A DNA stretch of 64,000 nucleotides from Pseudomonas sp. P8_241 (GCF_034008315.1 NZ_CP125377.1:4834501-4898500), one strand, 5' to 3'; positions 8,734 through 18,317 are shown, counted from the stretch's first letter. Program-made: numbers and translations. Notes: generated by a model not told the origin, from the sequence alone.

Positions 8734-9609
8734 TCAGTCGTTGCTTGGCTTGTTCACCGCTTGCAGCACGTACTGCGGCAGGGCGAAGGCGCCGATGTGG
8801 ATTTCTGGATTGTAGTAGCGGGTAACGATGCCGCTGCCAGCGAATCGCTGTTGCAGGGTTTCGCGCGACAGTTTGCGATAAGCGGTGTTGGTCGCGCCCC
8901 AGGCGAACGTCATTGCGCCGCCGATGTAGGTCGGTACGGCGGCCTGGTAGAAGTGCCAGTCCGGGAACAGGCTGCGCAGGCGGCCGGCGGTAGTCTTCAC
9001 TTCTTCGATCTGCATGAACGGTGTGCCGTTCTGCGTCACCAGGATGCCGCCCTCATTCAGGCAACGGTGGCAGGCCTGGTAGAAGTTTTCCGAGAACAGC
9101 ACTTCGCCCGGGCCGATCGGGTCGGTGGAGTCGGAAATGATCACGTCGAATTTTTCGGTGGTGGTGGCGACGAAACGCATGCCGTCATCGATCACCAGGT
9201 TCAGCCGTGGATCATCGAACGCGCCCATGGAGTGGTTCGGCAGGAATTCCTTGCACATGTCGACCACGGTACCGTCGATCTCGACCATGGTGATGTGCTC
9301 GACGCTGCGGTGCTTGGCCACTTCACGCAACATGCCACCGTCACCGCCGCCGATGATCAGCACGCGCTTGGCCGCACCGTGCGCCAGGATCGGCACGTGG
9401 GTGAGCATCTCGTGGTAGATGAACTCGTCGGCTTCGGTGGTCTGGATCACGCCGTCCAGCGCCATCACACGGCCCATGCGCGGGTTCTCGAAGATCACCA
9501 GGTGCTGATGTTCCGTGCGCACTTCGTGCAGCAGTTTTTCCATGCGAAAACGCTGGCCGTAGCCTTCGTAGAGGGTTTCCAGGTAGTCGCTGGCGGGGAT
9601 ATTGCTCAT
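8734..9609 (-). CDS. speE: Polyamine aminopropyltransferase (spermidine synthase)
   Basis: A 291-residue enzyme that transfers the aminopropyl group of decarboxylated S-adenosylmethionine to putrescine. The nucleotide fold shows [10 protein letters not shown], and the active-site aspartate motif [11 protein letters not shown] is intact. The reaction releases methylthioadenosine, the feedstock of the methionine-salvage genes located 5 kb away. The start MSNIPASDY at 9609 is preceded by GGAGCACTTCCC; a longer in-frame start at 9639 is less supported. Confidence 0.95.
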   Translation of the reverse strand: MSNIPASDYLETLYEGYGQRFRMEKLLHEVRTEHQHLVIFENPRMGRVMALDGVIQTTEADEFIYHEMLTHVPILAHGAAKRVLIIGGGDGGMLREVAKHRSVEHITMVEIDGTVVDMCKEFLPNHSMGAFDDPRLNLVIDDGMRFVATTTEKFDVIISDSTDPIGPGEVLFSENFYQACHRCLNEGGILVTQNGTPFMQIEEVKTTAGRLRSLFPDWHFYQAAVPTYIGGAMTFAWGATNTAYRKLSRETLQQRFAGSGIVTRYYNPEIHIGAFALPQYVLQAVNKPSND

Positions 9610-9757
9610 GGGAAGTGCTCCGATGAATGCGGGTGGCAACGGACGGTTACCCGCCCATGATGGCCAATCGATCGGCTCGATTGACCGTGAAAGGCGCGCA
9701 TTCTACGTTGCGGAACATGACAGGTCGAACCTCAGTTGATCGGCTTGCCACAATCCT

Positions 9758-9845
9758 GTGGGAGCGTGGCTTGCCCGCGATCGGATCGCCTCGGTTTATC
9801 TGGCAGACCCGCGTCGTCTGCATCGCGGGCAAGCCACGCGCCTAC
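9758..9845. repeat. REPIN-type inverted repeat (GTGGCTTGCCCGCGAT class)
   Basis: Arms GGGAGCGTGGCTTGCCCGCG and CGCGGGCAAGCCACGCGCC surround a short divergent centre. It lies between the 5' end of speE and the 3' end of the PLDc_N-type gene. Confidence 0.8.
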
Positions 9846-9863
9846 ACGTTCAGTGCCGCTTGT

Positions 9864-10055
9864 TCAGAACTTGACGTTGCCTCGCGGCCCGGCGATAGCC
9901 CAGATGATCAATCCCAGTACGGGCAACAGCGCAATCAACAGCACCCAGACGATTTTCATCCCGGTGCCGGTGCTGCTTTTGACCACATTGATGATGGCCC
10001 AGATGTCCAGGACAAAGATGATCAAGGCAACCAGACTGTTGAACGTTGAACCCAT
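9864..10055 (-). CDS. PLDc_N-domain small membrane protein
   Basis: A 63-residue protein with two hydrophobic helices: about residues 5-25 (LVALIIFVLDIWAIINVV) and 33-55 (MKIVWVLLIALLPVLGLIIW), ending AGPRGNVKF. This is the phospholipase-D-nuclease N-terminal module found alone in many bacteria; it has no catalytic residues and its role is unknown. Likely inner membrane. It stands alone. Confidence 0.82.
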   Translation of the reverse strand: MGSTFNSLVALIIFVLDIWAIINVVKSSTGTGMKIVWVLLIALLPVLGLIIWAIAGPRGNVKF

Positions 10056-10138
10056 GGTGACGCTCCCGAAAAGTGATATGCACCCTTAGGATAGACGGTC
10101 GTCGCAAAGGGTTCCCTTTGTTTGACAGTGTTGTGCTA

Positions 10139-10669
10139 TCAGACGTGGATGGCCACTTTCAGGGCTTCCAGTGAAGGCGCGGCGGCGATGCCGACTTCGC
10201 TGCACAATTCCAGCACCCGTGGCACGTCGTTGCCGAAGACCAGTACCACTTGCAACTCGTCGTCCAGCAACTGGCTGAAATTCATCAGCGTGTAGCCGCC
10301 GTTTTCCTTGTTCAGGCTGCTCATCTGCACCTGGATGCGATTGAGCGCGGTCAAGGCTTCGGTCTTGGCCAGTTGTTTGGGTTTGATGTTGAAATCGATG
10401 CCCGGACCGAACGAGGCAACGATCTGCGCGAACAGGTCCATGTAGGTGTCAGCCTGGAACAGCACAGTCTCGGGCAGGCTACCAACCACGACCCACTCAC
10501 CCAATGGGATCGGGAAGGTGTCGTCGTAATTGATGTCAGGATTGGCCGTCAGAAAAGCCGCTGGATCGGCGTAGGCCTGCGCCGCTTCGGCGGCGACCTT
10601 GAGGATTTCGTCTTCGCCCATGCACCCGGAGCTGATTTTGCTGATGAGTTCGACGAGTGCGGCTTTCAT
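10139..10669 (-). CDS. Conserved hypothetical protein, 176 aa
   Basis: A soluble acidic protein, opening MKAALVELISKISSGCMGED and ending with a helix (SLEALKVAIHV). It has a middle segment PIPLGEWVVVGSLPETVLFQ and a run of hydrophobic beta-strand-like segments. No signal peptide, metal site or known domain is seen. The start is the ATG at 10667-10669 with AGGATCC upstream; the frame stays open to 10837, but that part crosses a REP element and is not coding. It is not obviously linked to its neighbours. Confidence 0.75.
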   Translation of the reverse strand: MKAALVELISKISSGCMGEDEILKVAAEAAQAYADPAAFLTANPDINYDDTFPIPLGEWVVVGSLPETVLFQADTYMDLFAQIVASFGPGIDFNIKPKQLAKTEALTALNRIQVQMSSLNKENGGYTLMNFSQLLDDELQVVLVFGNDVPRVLELCSEVGIAAAPSLEALKVAIHV

Positions 10670-10742
10670 GGGCGGATCCTGTAGCGAAGGGAATTTTGAG
10701 GGCGCGAAGGATACCGCAAGGATAGGTTCAAATGACCAAAAA

Positions 10743-10808
10743 GATCGCAGCCTGCGGCAGCTCCTACATTGGGAAGGTGTCCCCCCGCAGGAGTTGCCGC
10801 AGGCTCGG
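10743..10808. repeat. REP pair, class CTGCGGCAGCTCC
   Basis: GATCGCAGCCTGCGGCAGCTCC followed, after about 18 bp, by GCAGGAGTTGCCGCAGGCT in opposite orientation. Same family as 4088 and 25853 but with the arms arranged tail to tail. Confidence 0.75.
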
Positions 10809-10837
10809 GCCGCGTTCGGACAATCTTTTGAATCCAA

Positions 10838-11356
10838 TCAACCCAGCATTTTTTCCAACTGAGCAACGGTATCGGAAGCCCCCATGGTTTTTGCCGCCTC
10901 CAGCGCCGTGATGCCATTGGCATCCTTGGCTTGCGGGTCGGCGCCTTTGCTGATCAGGTAGTCGACCACTTCGACGCGGTTGAACATCGCCGCCATCATC
11001 AGGGCCGTACGGCCATCGAAGGACGAACCTTCAACCGGTGCGCCGCCCTCGACCAACGCCTTGATCACCGACAGATCGCCTTTGAACGCGGCGCCGGCTA
11101 TCGGGCTCTGGCCGTTGTCGTTGCGGATCTCCGGATCAGCCTTGTGCTCGAGCAGGACCTTCACCGTGTCCACGTGGCCGTGGTAGGCAGCCAGCATCAG
11201 CAAGGTGTCGCCCTTGTGGTTGCGCAAGTTCGGCGGCAGCCCTTTGCTCAACAGCGCGGCCATCATCGCCGCATCGCCTTCCCGAGCCTTGTTGAATACC
11301 TGTTCGGCAAATTCGGCAGCTTCTTCGGGGGTCATCTGGCGGCTTTTGTCTGACAT
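10838..11356 (-). CDS. Ankyrin-repeat protein
   Basis: A 172-residue cytoplasmic protein. After a helical N-terminus (EEAAEFAEQVFNKAREGDAA) come about four ankyrin repeats from residue 40 on, with signatures such as GDTLLMLAAYHGHVDTVKVL, GQSPIAGAAFKGD, GRTALMMAAMFNRVEVV and GITALEAAKTMG. Such repeats bind other proteins; the partner is unknown. The ATG at 11354-11356 is chosen because GGAGTGCCCG precedes it. Single gene. Confidence 0.88.
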   Translation of the reverse strand: MSDKSRQMTPEEAAEFAEQVFNKAREGDAAMMAALLSKGLPPNLRNHKGDTLLMLAAYHGHVDTVKVLLEHKADPEIRNDNGQSPIAGAAFKGDLSVIKALVEGGAPVEGSSFDGRTALMMAAMFNRVEVVDYLISKGADPQAKDANGITALEAAKTMGASDTVAQLEKMLG

Positions 11357-11453
11357 CGGGCACTCCATTTTCTGTCATTCGTAAAAGCCGACAGTTTCCC
11401 GAGCGCGTCCGAGACTGTCACTTGTTTTTTCTCATGGGCCGCCATAGCCAGAT

Positions 11454-13292
11454 TCAATAGCGGTACTTGCCGCTGTGAATGTCAGACACCATCTGCTCGG
11501 TTACCTGCACGTAAGTCTGCGTTCCCGGCAGCCACGCGTAGATCGGATCGTCACCGGTCTTGCCCGGATCATAGGCTTCGGTCTTGAGCCGGGTCTTCTG
11601 GTATTTGAAGGTACCCGTGGTGTCCATTTTCACTTTCACCCGCAGGAACAGCGGCACGGCATATAACGGCATTTGCTGCTTGGCGAAGGCCAGCAGTTCG
11701 CTGAAATCCAGCGTCGCCAGGGATTCGGCCGGCGTGATCGCTGCCATGCCGGCCCGGCCATTGGTGTTATGGATTTCCACGCCGTAAGCCACGGCTTCGC
11801 AAATCTGCGGATGTCGCAGAAGAATGTTCTCGACCTCGGTGGTCGAGACGTTTTCGCCCTTCCAGCGGTAGGTATCGCCCAGGCGATCGACAAACTGCGC
11901 ATGACCAAAACCAATGTTGCGCAACAGGTCACCGGTATTGAAATAACGGTCGCCCTTTTCGAACACGTCGTGAAGTACCACCTTGGCAGTCTTCTGCGGG
12001 TCGGTATAACCGTCCAGCGGGGCCTTGTCGTCGATTTTTGCCAGCAACAGCCCTTTCTCGCCCTTGGTGACCTTGCGCATCAAACCCTTGGCATCACGGA
12101 TCGGCGCACCGCTGTCGTGGTCATACGCAACCAGTTCCCAGGACATCAGGGAAAAACCGATGGTGTTGTCGAAATTCAGAATGTTGGTGAAGCCGATGTT
12201 GCCATCGCTGGCGGCATAGAGCTCGCAGATGTGATTCACCGCGAACCGGGTCTTGAACGCGCTCCACGCACCGGGTCGCAGGCCGTTGCCGATCATTTTC
12301 GTGACGCCGTGACGGCTGTCGTCGGCACTGGTCGGTTGGTCCACCAGGTAACGGCACAACTCGCCCACGTAGCCGATGGTCGTCGCACGGTAATGGCGCA
12401 CGTCATTCCAGAACTGACTGGCGCTGAATTTGCGGCGGATGGCGAAACCAGCAGCGCCGCTGATCGCCGAACCCCAGCACACGCACAGGCCGGTGGCGTG
12501 ATACAGCGGCAAGGTGCAGTAAACGATGTCGTCCGGCCCCATATCCAGGGCGATCATCCCGAAGCTCGCGGAGCTGCGCATCCAGCGGCCATGCTTGAAT
12601 ACGCCGGCCTTGGGCAAGCCCGTGGTGCCCGAGGTGTAGATGTAGAAACAGGGGTCGTCGAAGAAAATCTGCCGACTGCTGAGCGGGTTGTCGCTCGATT
12701 CATCGAGGCTGGCGGACATCAGGTTGATGAAGCCGTCGGGGGCGATGCCGGGCTGGCGAGAGGTGTCCTTGTCGGCGACAAACCAGTTGCGTGTTGCGTC
12801 GATCGCCACCCGTTCACGGACCGTCGAATAGACCGGGAGCAATTCTTCACCGACGATAATCGCCTTCGGTGCCACCAGGTTCAGGCTGTGAATCAGGGTG
12901 TCGCGGGTCAACGAAGTATTGACCAGCGCACTGATCGCGCCGACCTTTGCCACGGCCAGAATCGTGACCAGCAACTCGGGACGGTTTTCGATGAACACCA
13001 CCACCGCATCGCCCTTGCCGATGCCTTGGCGGGCCAGGTGATGGGCGATGCGATTGGCCCACTGGTTGACCTCGGTGTAGCTGAGCGTCACCTCGCCCTG
13101 CAACAATGCCGGGCCGTCGGGGTTGCGCAACGTAGCCTGCTCGAAGCTCCAGCCCAGGCCACAGGACTGGGTCGGGTCCGTGACGTTCGCGACTTTCATG
13201 CCCTTGACCACCCGAGGGATGGCCTTGGCAATGGAAGGTAGCTTGCGGAGCATCATGCTCCAGGTAATCGTGTCCTTCGAGGTACGGCTCAT
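11454..13292 (-). CDS. Long-chain acyl-CoA synthetase, FATP/FadD6-like
   Basis: A 612-residue AMP-forming ligase that activates fatty acids to acyl-CoA. The ATP-binding motif YTSGTTGLPKAG is near residue 215 and the C-terminal motif DTYRWKGENVSTTEVE near 470. Order and length match the very-long-chain/FATP-like branch rather than FadD1/FadD2. The start MSRTSKD has GGGAGCAAGC upstream. It may supply substrates to the beta-oxidation genes at the left end, but it is a separate transcription unit. Confidence 0.9.
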   Translation of the reverse strand: MSRTSKDTITWSMMLRKLPSIAKAIPRVVKGMKVANVTDPTQSCGLGWSFEQATLRNPDGPALLQGEVTLSYTEVNQWANRIAHHLARQGIGKGDAVVVFIENRPELLVTILAVAKVGAISALVNTSLTRDTLIHSLNLVAPKAIIVGEELLPVYSTVRERVAIDATRNWFVADKDTSRQPGIAPDGFINLMSASLDESSDNPLSSRQIFFDDPCFYIYTSGTTGLPKAGVFKHGRWMRSSASFGMIALDMGPDDIVYCTLPLYHATGLCVCWGSAISGAAGFAIRRKFSASQFWNDVRHYRATTIGYVGELCRYLVDQPTSADDSRHGVTKMIGNGLRPGAWSAFKTRFAVNHICELYAASDGNIGFTNILNFDNTIGFSLMSWELVAYDHDSGAPIRDAKGLMRKVTKGEKGLLLAKIDDKAPLDGYTDPQKTAKVVLHDVFEKGDRYFNTGDLLRNIGFGHAQFVDRLGDTYRWKGENVSTTEVENILLRHPQICEAVAYGVEIHNTNGRAGMAAITPAESLATLDFSELLAFAKQQMPLYAVPLFLRVKVKMDTTGTFKYQKTRLKTEAYDPGKTGDDPIYAWLPGTQTYVQVTEQMVSDIHSGKYRY

Positions 13293-13584
13293 GCTTGCTC
13301 CCGTTCGATCTTCTTATTGTCGGGCAACGCTGATTGAGCCCGAAAATACGTCAACGGTTCTTGAGCTGTACACGCGGTTTTTGAAATGTTTTGTATCTGC
13401 GTGGTTTTGATCGACGATCCGAATTCCGTGTTGAACCTGGCCTGGTGCATTGGTTCCATCGAATCGGCGAAGGACCTCGCAAAATGCAGGATGCACGATG
13501 GCCATTCATGCAGATTGCACGAAACCGAAAATAACCATAAAAACTAAGTTATTGTTTTATATGAGGTTTTTACAATTTCGAATG
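13293..13584. other. Divergent intergenic region upstream of the acyl-CoA synthetase and DUF3509 gene
   Basis: About 290 bp, unusually A/T-rich near 13540-13580 (run containing TTATTGTTTTATATGAGG). It must contain the promoter of the leftward synthetase. Nothing else was recognised except the sigma-54-like element annotated separately at its right end. Confidence 0.5.
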
Positions 13585-13602
13585 CTGGCACATTCAGTGC
13601 AA
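13585..13602 (+). promoter_or_regulatory. Possible sigma-54 promoter of the DUF3509 gene
   Basis: CTGGCAC-ATTCA-GTGCAA: the GG and GC doublets are separated by exactly ten bases, as in -24/-12 promoters. The -12 box is GTGC rather than TTGC. It ends about 46 bp before the DUF3509 start. No enhancer-binding protein is nearby. Confidence 0.4.
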
Positions 13603-13648
13603 CCCTTCTCCGCATGCTTGCCATCTAAAGCCAACGGAGCTGAAAAAC

Positions 13649-13924
13649 ATGAACTTGATCCAGGAAAAATTTTCGTCCTTGTTCTCCAACTTCGAAGTCG
13701 CCACCCAGAATCGGCCCGACGGCGGAATTCTGCTGACGCTGAGTGCTGAGGGCAAAGTGTTCAAGCGTTCGATTTCCTATCAGCAATTGCACAATGGCGA
13801 CCAGCTGTCGTGGGTCATCAGTGCCATCCGCCGCGACCTTGCCGAACAGGCCAGTGAACTGCCGCAGATTTCCATGCTGCAAAGTCAGCAACGCTTTGCG
13901 CTGCCGACTTATCACTCGCTGTAA
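13649..13924 (+). CDS. DUF3509 family protein
   Basis: A 91-residue protein typical of Pseudomonas, beginning MNLIQEKFSSLFSNF, with central VFKRSISYQQLHNGDQLSWVI and a helix ISAIRRDLAEQ. No function is established. It has a clear ribosome-binding site (ACGGAGC) ahead of the ATG. It is a single gene, followed 15 bp later by a REPIN that may serve as its terminator. Confidence 0.88.
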   Translation: MNLIQEKFSSLFSNFEVATQNRPDGGILLTLSAEGKVFKRSISYQQLHNGDQLSWVISAIRRDLAEQASELPQISMLQSQQRFALPTYHSL

Positions 13925-13938
13925 GGCTTAAAACAACT

Positions 13939-14026
13939 GTAGGAGCGAGCTTGCTCGCGATAGCGGGGTGTCAATCAACATTGATGTTGAATGACCGGTC
14001 GCAATCGCGAGCAAGCTTGCTCCTAC
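13939..14026. repeat. REPIN-type inverted repeat; its right arm supplies the mtnC stop codon
   Basis: Arms GTAGGAGCGAGCTTGCTCGC and GCGAGCAAGCTTGCTCCTAC. The convergent mtnC reading frame ends with the TAG at 14023-14025, which is the TAG of the right-hand TAGGAGC end. Confidence 0.9.
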
Positions 14027-14724
14027 AGGTTGTGTAGCGTTTGGAAGGCAGCAGGATCTATCCGCGCAAAGCTGACCACGGTGACATGTCCTGTTAGTTC
14101 CCCGCCCTCACGGGCCAGGCCGCAAGTGGCCATTCCCGCTTCGCGTGCGGCGTCCAGTTCTTCGACGATGTCTGACAGAAACAGAATCTGCCCCGCCTCG
14201 ACGTTGATCGCCTGCGTGATGTTGGCGTAGGACTGCGCCTCGCGCTTGGGTCCTGACGTGGTGTCGAAGTAACCACTGAACAGCGGCGTCAAATCCCCCG
14301 CCTCTGAGCAGCCGAAGATCAGGCGTTGAGCCTGGATCGAACCGGACGAGTACACAAACAGTTGATAGCCGTCCTGATGCCAGCGTTTGAGCGCTTCAAC
14401 GGCGTCCGGGTACACGTGGCCCTTGAGTTGTCCGGCGTGATAACCCTGTTCCCAGACCATTCCCTGCAAAGCCTTCAATGGCGTGGCCTTGCGGTCCTCG
14501 GCGATCCAGCCCAGCAGGATCTCTATGACGCGTTCGACGTCAGCATCGGGCTCGTTACTGTCGCTGCGAACGGCGGCCAGTTGTTCGGCTACGTCGGCAC
14601 GCTCGGCGTTCTGGCGGACAAAGTCCGGCAGGTGCTTGGCGGCATAGGGAAACAGCACATCGAACACAAAACTCACCGCGCTGGTGGTGCCTTCGATGTC
14701 GGTAAGGATCGCTTTGATCGGCAT
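14023..14724 (-). CDS. mtnC: Acireductone synthase (enolase-phosphatase)
   Basis: A 233-residue HAD-family enzyme of the methionine-salvage pathway; it enolises and dephosphorylates 2,3-diketo-5-methylthiopentyl-1-phosphate. The nucleophile motif [10 protein letters not shown] (D9) is at the N-terminus and the acid motif [17 protein letters not shown] near residue 185. It is the last gene of the mtnBDC cluster, four bases after mtnD. The start is MPIKAIL with GAGGA upstream. Its last codons and stop lie in a REP element, so the extreme C-terminus may differ from relatives. Confidence 0.94.
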   Translation of the reverse strand: MPIKAILTDIEGTTSAVSFVFDVLFPYAAKHLPDFVRQNAERADVAEQLAAVRSDSNEPDADVERVIEILLGWIAEDRKATPLKALQGMVWEQGYHAGQLKGHVYPDAVEALKRWHQDGYQLFVYSSGSIQAQRLIFGCSEAGDLTPLFSGYFDTTSGPKREAQSYANITQAINVEAGQILFLSDIVEELDAAREAGMATCGLAREGGELTGHVTVVSFARIDPAAFQTLHNL

Positions 14725-14728
14725 CGAT

Positions 14729-15274
14729 TCAGTCCTCAAGACGCGGGAATTGGTCGGCGATGTCTTCGCCGGTGAAGTTGGCCACCCAGCCTTGCGGGTT
14801 ATTGAACAGACGGATCGCGATGAAATGCGGATGCTCGCCCATGTCGAACCAGTGCCTGGTGCCGGCCGGTACCGAGATCAGGTCGTTTTTCTCGCAGAGC
14901 ACCGCGTAGACATAATCGTCGATATGCAGGGTAAACAAGCCACGACCGGCGACGAAAAAACGTACTTCGTCTTCGCCGTGGCGGTGTTCGTTGAGGAACT
15001 TGGCGCGCAGTTCGGCTTTTTGTGGATGATCGCTGTCGAGGCTGATCACATCGACGGTGATGTAGCCGCGTTCGCTCATCAATTGGTCGATTTGCGCCTG
15101 ATAGGCGGCGATCACTTCTTCCTGGCTGGCGCCCGGCTGGATCTTCGCAGCGGCTTGCCAACGGTCGAAACGCACGCCTTGCTCGGCCAGGGTCGAGGTG
15201 ATGTCTTCGAAATGGGTCAGCACCTTGTTGGGGATTTCAGGGCTGGAAACGTGATAAACGGACAGGCTGCTCAT
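14729..15274 (-). CDS. mtnD: Acireductone dioxygenase
   Basis: A 181-residue cupin that cleaves acireductone with oxygen; the Fe form gives the methionine precursor, the Ni form an off-pathway product with CO. Metal ligands appear in [12 protein letters not shown] (two His and one Glu) and in PAGTRHWFD (third His). It is placed between mtnB and mtnC with gaps of 20 and 4 bp, indicating one operon. Confidence 0.95.
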   Translation of the reverse strand: MSSLSVYHVSSPEIPNKVLTHFEDITSTLAEQGVRFDRWQAAAKIQPGASQEEVIAAYQAQIDQLMSERGYITVDVISLDSDHPQKAELRAKFLNEHRHGEDEVRFFVAGRGLFTLHIDDYVYAVLCEKNDLISVPAGTRHWFDMGEHPHFIAIRLFNNPQGWVANFTGEDIADQFPRLED

Positions 15275-15294
15275 CAGGGCAACTCCTTAACGGT

Positions 15295-15921
15295 TCATGC
15301 TTTAACGTTCAAGAGCGAGCGCATCTTCAGCTCGCACTCGAACAAAAATTCAAAGGCCTCGATCTGCCGCAGGGCATCGCTCATGCGCGCCCCCCAGGTG
15401 TAGAGGCCGTGGCCGCGAATCAGGTAACCGACGCAATCGGGATGGGCGTCGAGCCAAGGCTGCACCTTGGCGGCCAGGCGCGCAATGTCCTGGTCGTTAT
15501 CGAAAATCGGCACCCGGACCCGGGATTCGTGGGTGGTCACACCGCTGAAGGCCTTTTGCAGTTCGTAGTCTTCGAACTCGATGAAATCTTCTGGCGTCAG
15601 GCGCGACAGCACCGTGGCATTCACCGAATGGGTGTGCAGTACCGCGCCGATCTCCGCACGCCAGCTATAGAGCTGGGTGTGCAGCAGGGTTTCGGCAGAC
15701 GGTTTTTTGCCCGGTTCAAGGCTGTTGCCCGAGAGATCCGTGGCCAGCACATCGTCCATGCCCAACTGGCCTTTATGCTTGCCGGAGACGGTCAGCAAGG
15801 CTTGGCTCGGCGACAAACGGGTCGAATAGTTGCTGCTGGTGGCCGGCGACCAACCGCGGCCATACAGAAAACGCCCGGCGTCGATGATTTCCTGGGCGAA
15901 GTGTTCACGGGTAAGGCTCAT
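15295..15921 (-). CDS. mtnB: Methylthioribulose-1-phosphate dehydratase
   Basis: A 208-residue class-II aldolase-fold, zinc-dependent enzyme that dehydrates methylthioribulose-1-phosphate. Zinc-ligand motifs VLHTHSVNATVL and IRGHGLYTWG are present. The start MSLTREHFAQ at 15921 has AGAGGACAG upstream and overlaps the stop of the MFS gene by four bases, so the transporter and mtnB are translationally coupled. Confidence 0.94.
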   Translation of the reverse strand: MSLTREHFAQEIIDAGRFLYGRGWSPATSSNYSTRLSPSQALLTVSGKHKGQLGMDDVLATDLSGNSLEPGKKPSAETLLHTQLYSWRAEIGAVLHTHSVNATVLSRLTPEDFIEFEDYELQKAFSGVTTHESRVRVPIFDNDQDIARLAAKVQPWLDAHPDCVGYLIRGHGLYTWGARMSDALRQIEAFEFLFECELKMRSLLNVKA

Positions 15922-17069
15922 GGCCTGTCCTCTTGCATGCATGTGGCAATGATAACGGCAGCCGCTACGGCTGCGAGGCTGGCAATACTAAAGGTCAATG
16001 CGGCGCCGAGGGCGCTCCAGCTATAGCCGGCGTACAACGCGCCCAATGCACCGCCGGTGCCGGCCAGTGCAGCGTACAACGCCTGACCTTGCCCTTGCTG
16101 GCGCGCACCGAAGCTACGTTGCACGAATGAAATGGCAGCGGCGTGAAAGCTGCCGAAGGTCGCCGCGTGCAATACCTGGGCAAACAGCAGCACCCACAAA
16201 AACTCGGCCAACGACCCGAGCAGCAACCAGCGCAGCGCCGCCAGCAGAAAACTCGCCATCAGCACCCGGCGCAGGGAGAACCGCGTGAGGATCTTGCTCA
16301 TGGCCAAAAACATCAGAACCTCGGCGACTACGCCGACCGCCCAGAGCAGGCCGATCACGCCGCGGCTGTAGCCCAGACGCTCAAGGTGCAGGGTCAAAAA
16401 CGTGTAGTACGGACCGTGGCTCATCTGCATCAGCGCCACGCAGCCGTAGAACGCCAACACGCCAGGGTTGCGCAACTGTTTGAGAAATCCCTCTCCCGCC
16501 ACCCGGTTGCCCGGTGCCGGTTGGGCATTCGGCACCCACAGGCTGCTGATCACGATGCCTGCCATGATCAGCGCCAGCGCCGACGGATAGATGTCCAGGC
16601 TCAGCCATTCGAACAACCGGCCCAGCGCCACCACGGTGATGATGAAACCGATGGAGCCCCACAAGCGAATCTGGCTGTAGCGCGACGTCTGACCCTGTAA
16701 ATGCGCGAGGGTGATGACCTCGAACTGTGGCAACACCGCGTGCCAGAAAAATGCGTGCAAGGCCATGACCATCGCCAGCCACGCGTAGGTCTTGCTGAAG
16801 AAAATCAGCGAGAAAGTCAGTAGCGTGCACACCGCGCCGAAACGCACGATGGCCAGCCGCCGCCCTGTGTAATCGCCCAGCCAGCCCCAGATGTTCGGTG
16901 CCACGCAGCGCATCAGCATCGGGATCGCCACCAGCTCGCCGATGCGTGCGGCGCTGAAACCCAGATGATCGAAATACAGCGCCAGAAACGGCGCCGTCGA
17001 ACCGAGCAAGGCGAAATAGAACAGGTAAAAACTGGAGAGCCGCCAGTACGGCAGCGCCGCTGTCGTCAT
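15918..17069 (-). CDS. MFS transporter, HcaT/PPP-like, in the methionine-salvage operon
   Basis: A 383-residue transporter with about 12 membrane spans, opening LPYWRLSSFYLFYFALLGST, which resembles the phenylpropionate-permease-like branch of the major facilitator superfamily. The intracellular loop motif GDYTGRR follows the second span. It starts 28 bp after aroC and overlaps mtnB, an arrangement I recall from P. aeruginosa (PA1682). Position suggests a substrate linked to methylthio-sugar salvage, but this is inference. Confidence 0.88.
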   Translation of the reverse strand: MTTAALPYWRLSSFYLFYFALLGSTAPFLALYFDHLGFSAARIGELVAIPMLMRCVAPNIWGWLGDYTGRRLAIVRFGAVCTLLTFSLIFFSKTYAWLAMVMALHAFFWHAVLPQFEVITLAHLQGQTSRYSQIRLWGSIGFIITVVALGRLFEWLSLDIYPSALALIMAGIVISSLWVPNAQPAPGNRVAGEGFLKQLRNPGVLAFYGCVALMQMSHGPYYTFLTLHLERLGYSRGVIGLLWAVGVVAEVLMFLAMSKILTRFSLRRVLMASFLLAALRWLLLGSLAEFLWVLLFAQVLHAATFGSFHAAAISFVQRSFGARQQGQGQALYAALAGTGGALGALYAGYSWSALGAALTFSIASLAAVAAAVIIATCMQEDRP

Positions 17070-17097
17070 CAGACAGCAGCGGCTTTGTGGTCAGCCA

Positions 17098-18189
17098 TTA
17101 AAGCTGACCCAGCACCGGCGTGCTCACCCGCACATCGGCGTTCTGCCCACGGTGACGCAGCAGGTGGTCCATCAGCACGATGGCCATCATCGCTTCGGCA
17201 ATCGGCGTGGCACGGATGCCGACACACGGGTCGTGGCGACCCTTGGTGATGACCTCGACCGGGTTGCCATGGATGTCGATGGAGCGACCCGGCGTGGTGA
17301 TGCTCGAGGTTGGCTTCAACGCCAGGTGAGCGACGATCGGCTGACCGGAGGAAATACCGCCGAGAATGCCGCCGGCATTGTTGCTGAGGAAACCTTGCGG
17401 GGTCATTTCGTCACGATGTTCGGTGCCGCGCTGGGCAACGCTGGCGAAACCGGCGCCGATCTCAACGCCCTTGACCGCGTTGATGCTCATCAGCGCATGG
17501 GCCAGCTCCGCGTCGAGACGGTCGAAAATCGGCTCGCCGAGGCCCGGCATCACACCTTCGGCCACCACGGTGATTTTCGCGCCGACCGAATCCTGGTCGC
17601 GACGCAGCTGGTCCATATAGGCTTCCAGCTCAGGCACTTTGTCCGGGTCCGGGCTGAAGAACGCGTTCTCTTCCACCGAATCCCAGGTTTTGAACGGGAT
17701 TTCGATCGGTCCGAGCTGGCTCATGTAGCCGCGAATGACGATGCCCTGGCTGGCCAGGTACTTCTTCGCAATCGCACCGGCAGCCACGCGCATCGCGGTT
17801 TCGCGGGCCGAACTGCGACCGCCGCCGCGATAATCGCGCTCGCCATACTTGTGGTGGTAGGTGTAGTCGGCGTGGGCCGGGCGGAACAGATCCTTGATCG
17901 CCGAGTAGTCCTTGGACTTCTGATCGGTGTTGCGGATCAACAGGCCGATGGCGCAACCGGTGGTGCGACCTTCGAACACGCCGGAAAGGATTTCGACTTC
18001 GTCGGCTTCCTGGCGCTGAGTGGTGTGGCGGCTGGTGCCGGGCTTGCGGCGATCCAGGTCGCGCTGCAGATCCTCAAGGGAAATCTCCAGGCCCGGCGGA
18101 CAGCCATCGACAATGGCGACCAACGCCGGACCATGGCTTTCGCCCGCGGTGGTGACAGTGAACAGCTTGCCGTAGGTATTGCCGGACAT
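17098..18189 (-). CDS. aroC: Chorismate synthase
   Basis: A 363-residue enzyme that makes chorismate from EPSP with reduced FMN, the last shared step of aromatic synthesis. Signatures [35 protein letters not shown] and SISTPGRSID-like segment [12 protein letters not shown] are present. The start MSGNTYG has GGAGCG upstream. A perfect seven-base hairpin (GGTCAGC/GCTGACC) spans its stop codon. It is the first gene of aroC-MFS-mtnBDC. Confidence 0.96.
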   Translation of the reverse strand: MSGNTYGKLFTVTTAGESHGPALVAIVDGCPPGLEISLEDLQRDLDRRKPGTSRHTTQRQEADEVEILSGVFEGRTTGCAIGLLIRNTDQKSKDYSAIKDLFRPAHADYTYHHKYGERDYRGGGRSSARETAMRVAAGAIAKKYLASQGIVIRGYMSQLGPIEIPFKTWDSVEENAFFSPDPDKVPELEAYMDQLRRDQDSVGAKITVVAEGVMPGLGEPIFDRLDAELAHALMSINAVKGVEIGAGFASVAQRGTEHRDEMTPQGFLSNNAGGILGGISSGQPIVAHLALKPTSSITTPGRSIDIHGNPVEVITKGRHDPCVGIRATPIAEAMMAIVLMDHLLRHRGQNADVRVSTPVLGQL

Positions 18190-18317
18190 GCAGGACGCTC
18201 CGTGAAATGAACCTGAATACGTAATGCGCGCCAGTATACGCAGGCTACCCAAGTAGTTCATCCTCGAACCTTATGGGTGCCTGCGAGTCAAACCGGCATC
18301 TTGTTAATGATGGCGTG

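Noticed and set aside
11380..11440. Terminator between the acyl-CoA synthetase and ankyrin genes
   Set aside because: The GACAGT/ACTGTC hairpin is imperfect, and its T-run lies on the strand without an upstream gene.
17090..17108. Terminator at the end of aroC
   Set aside because: The GGTCAGC/GCTGACC hairpin spans the stop codon and has no T-run, and the MFS gene follows 28 bp later in the same operon.
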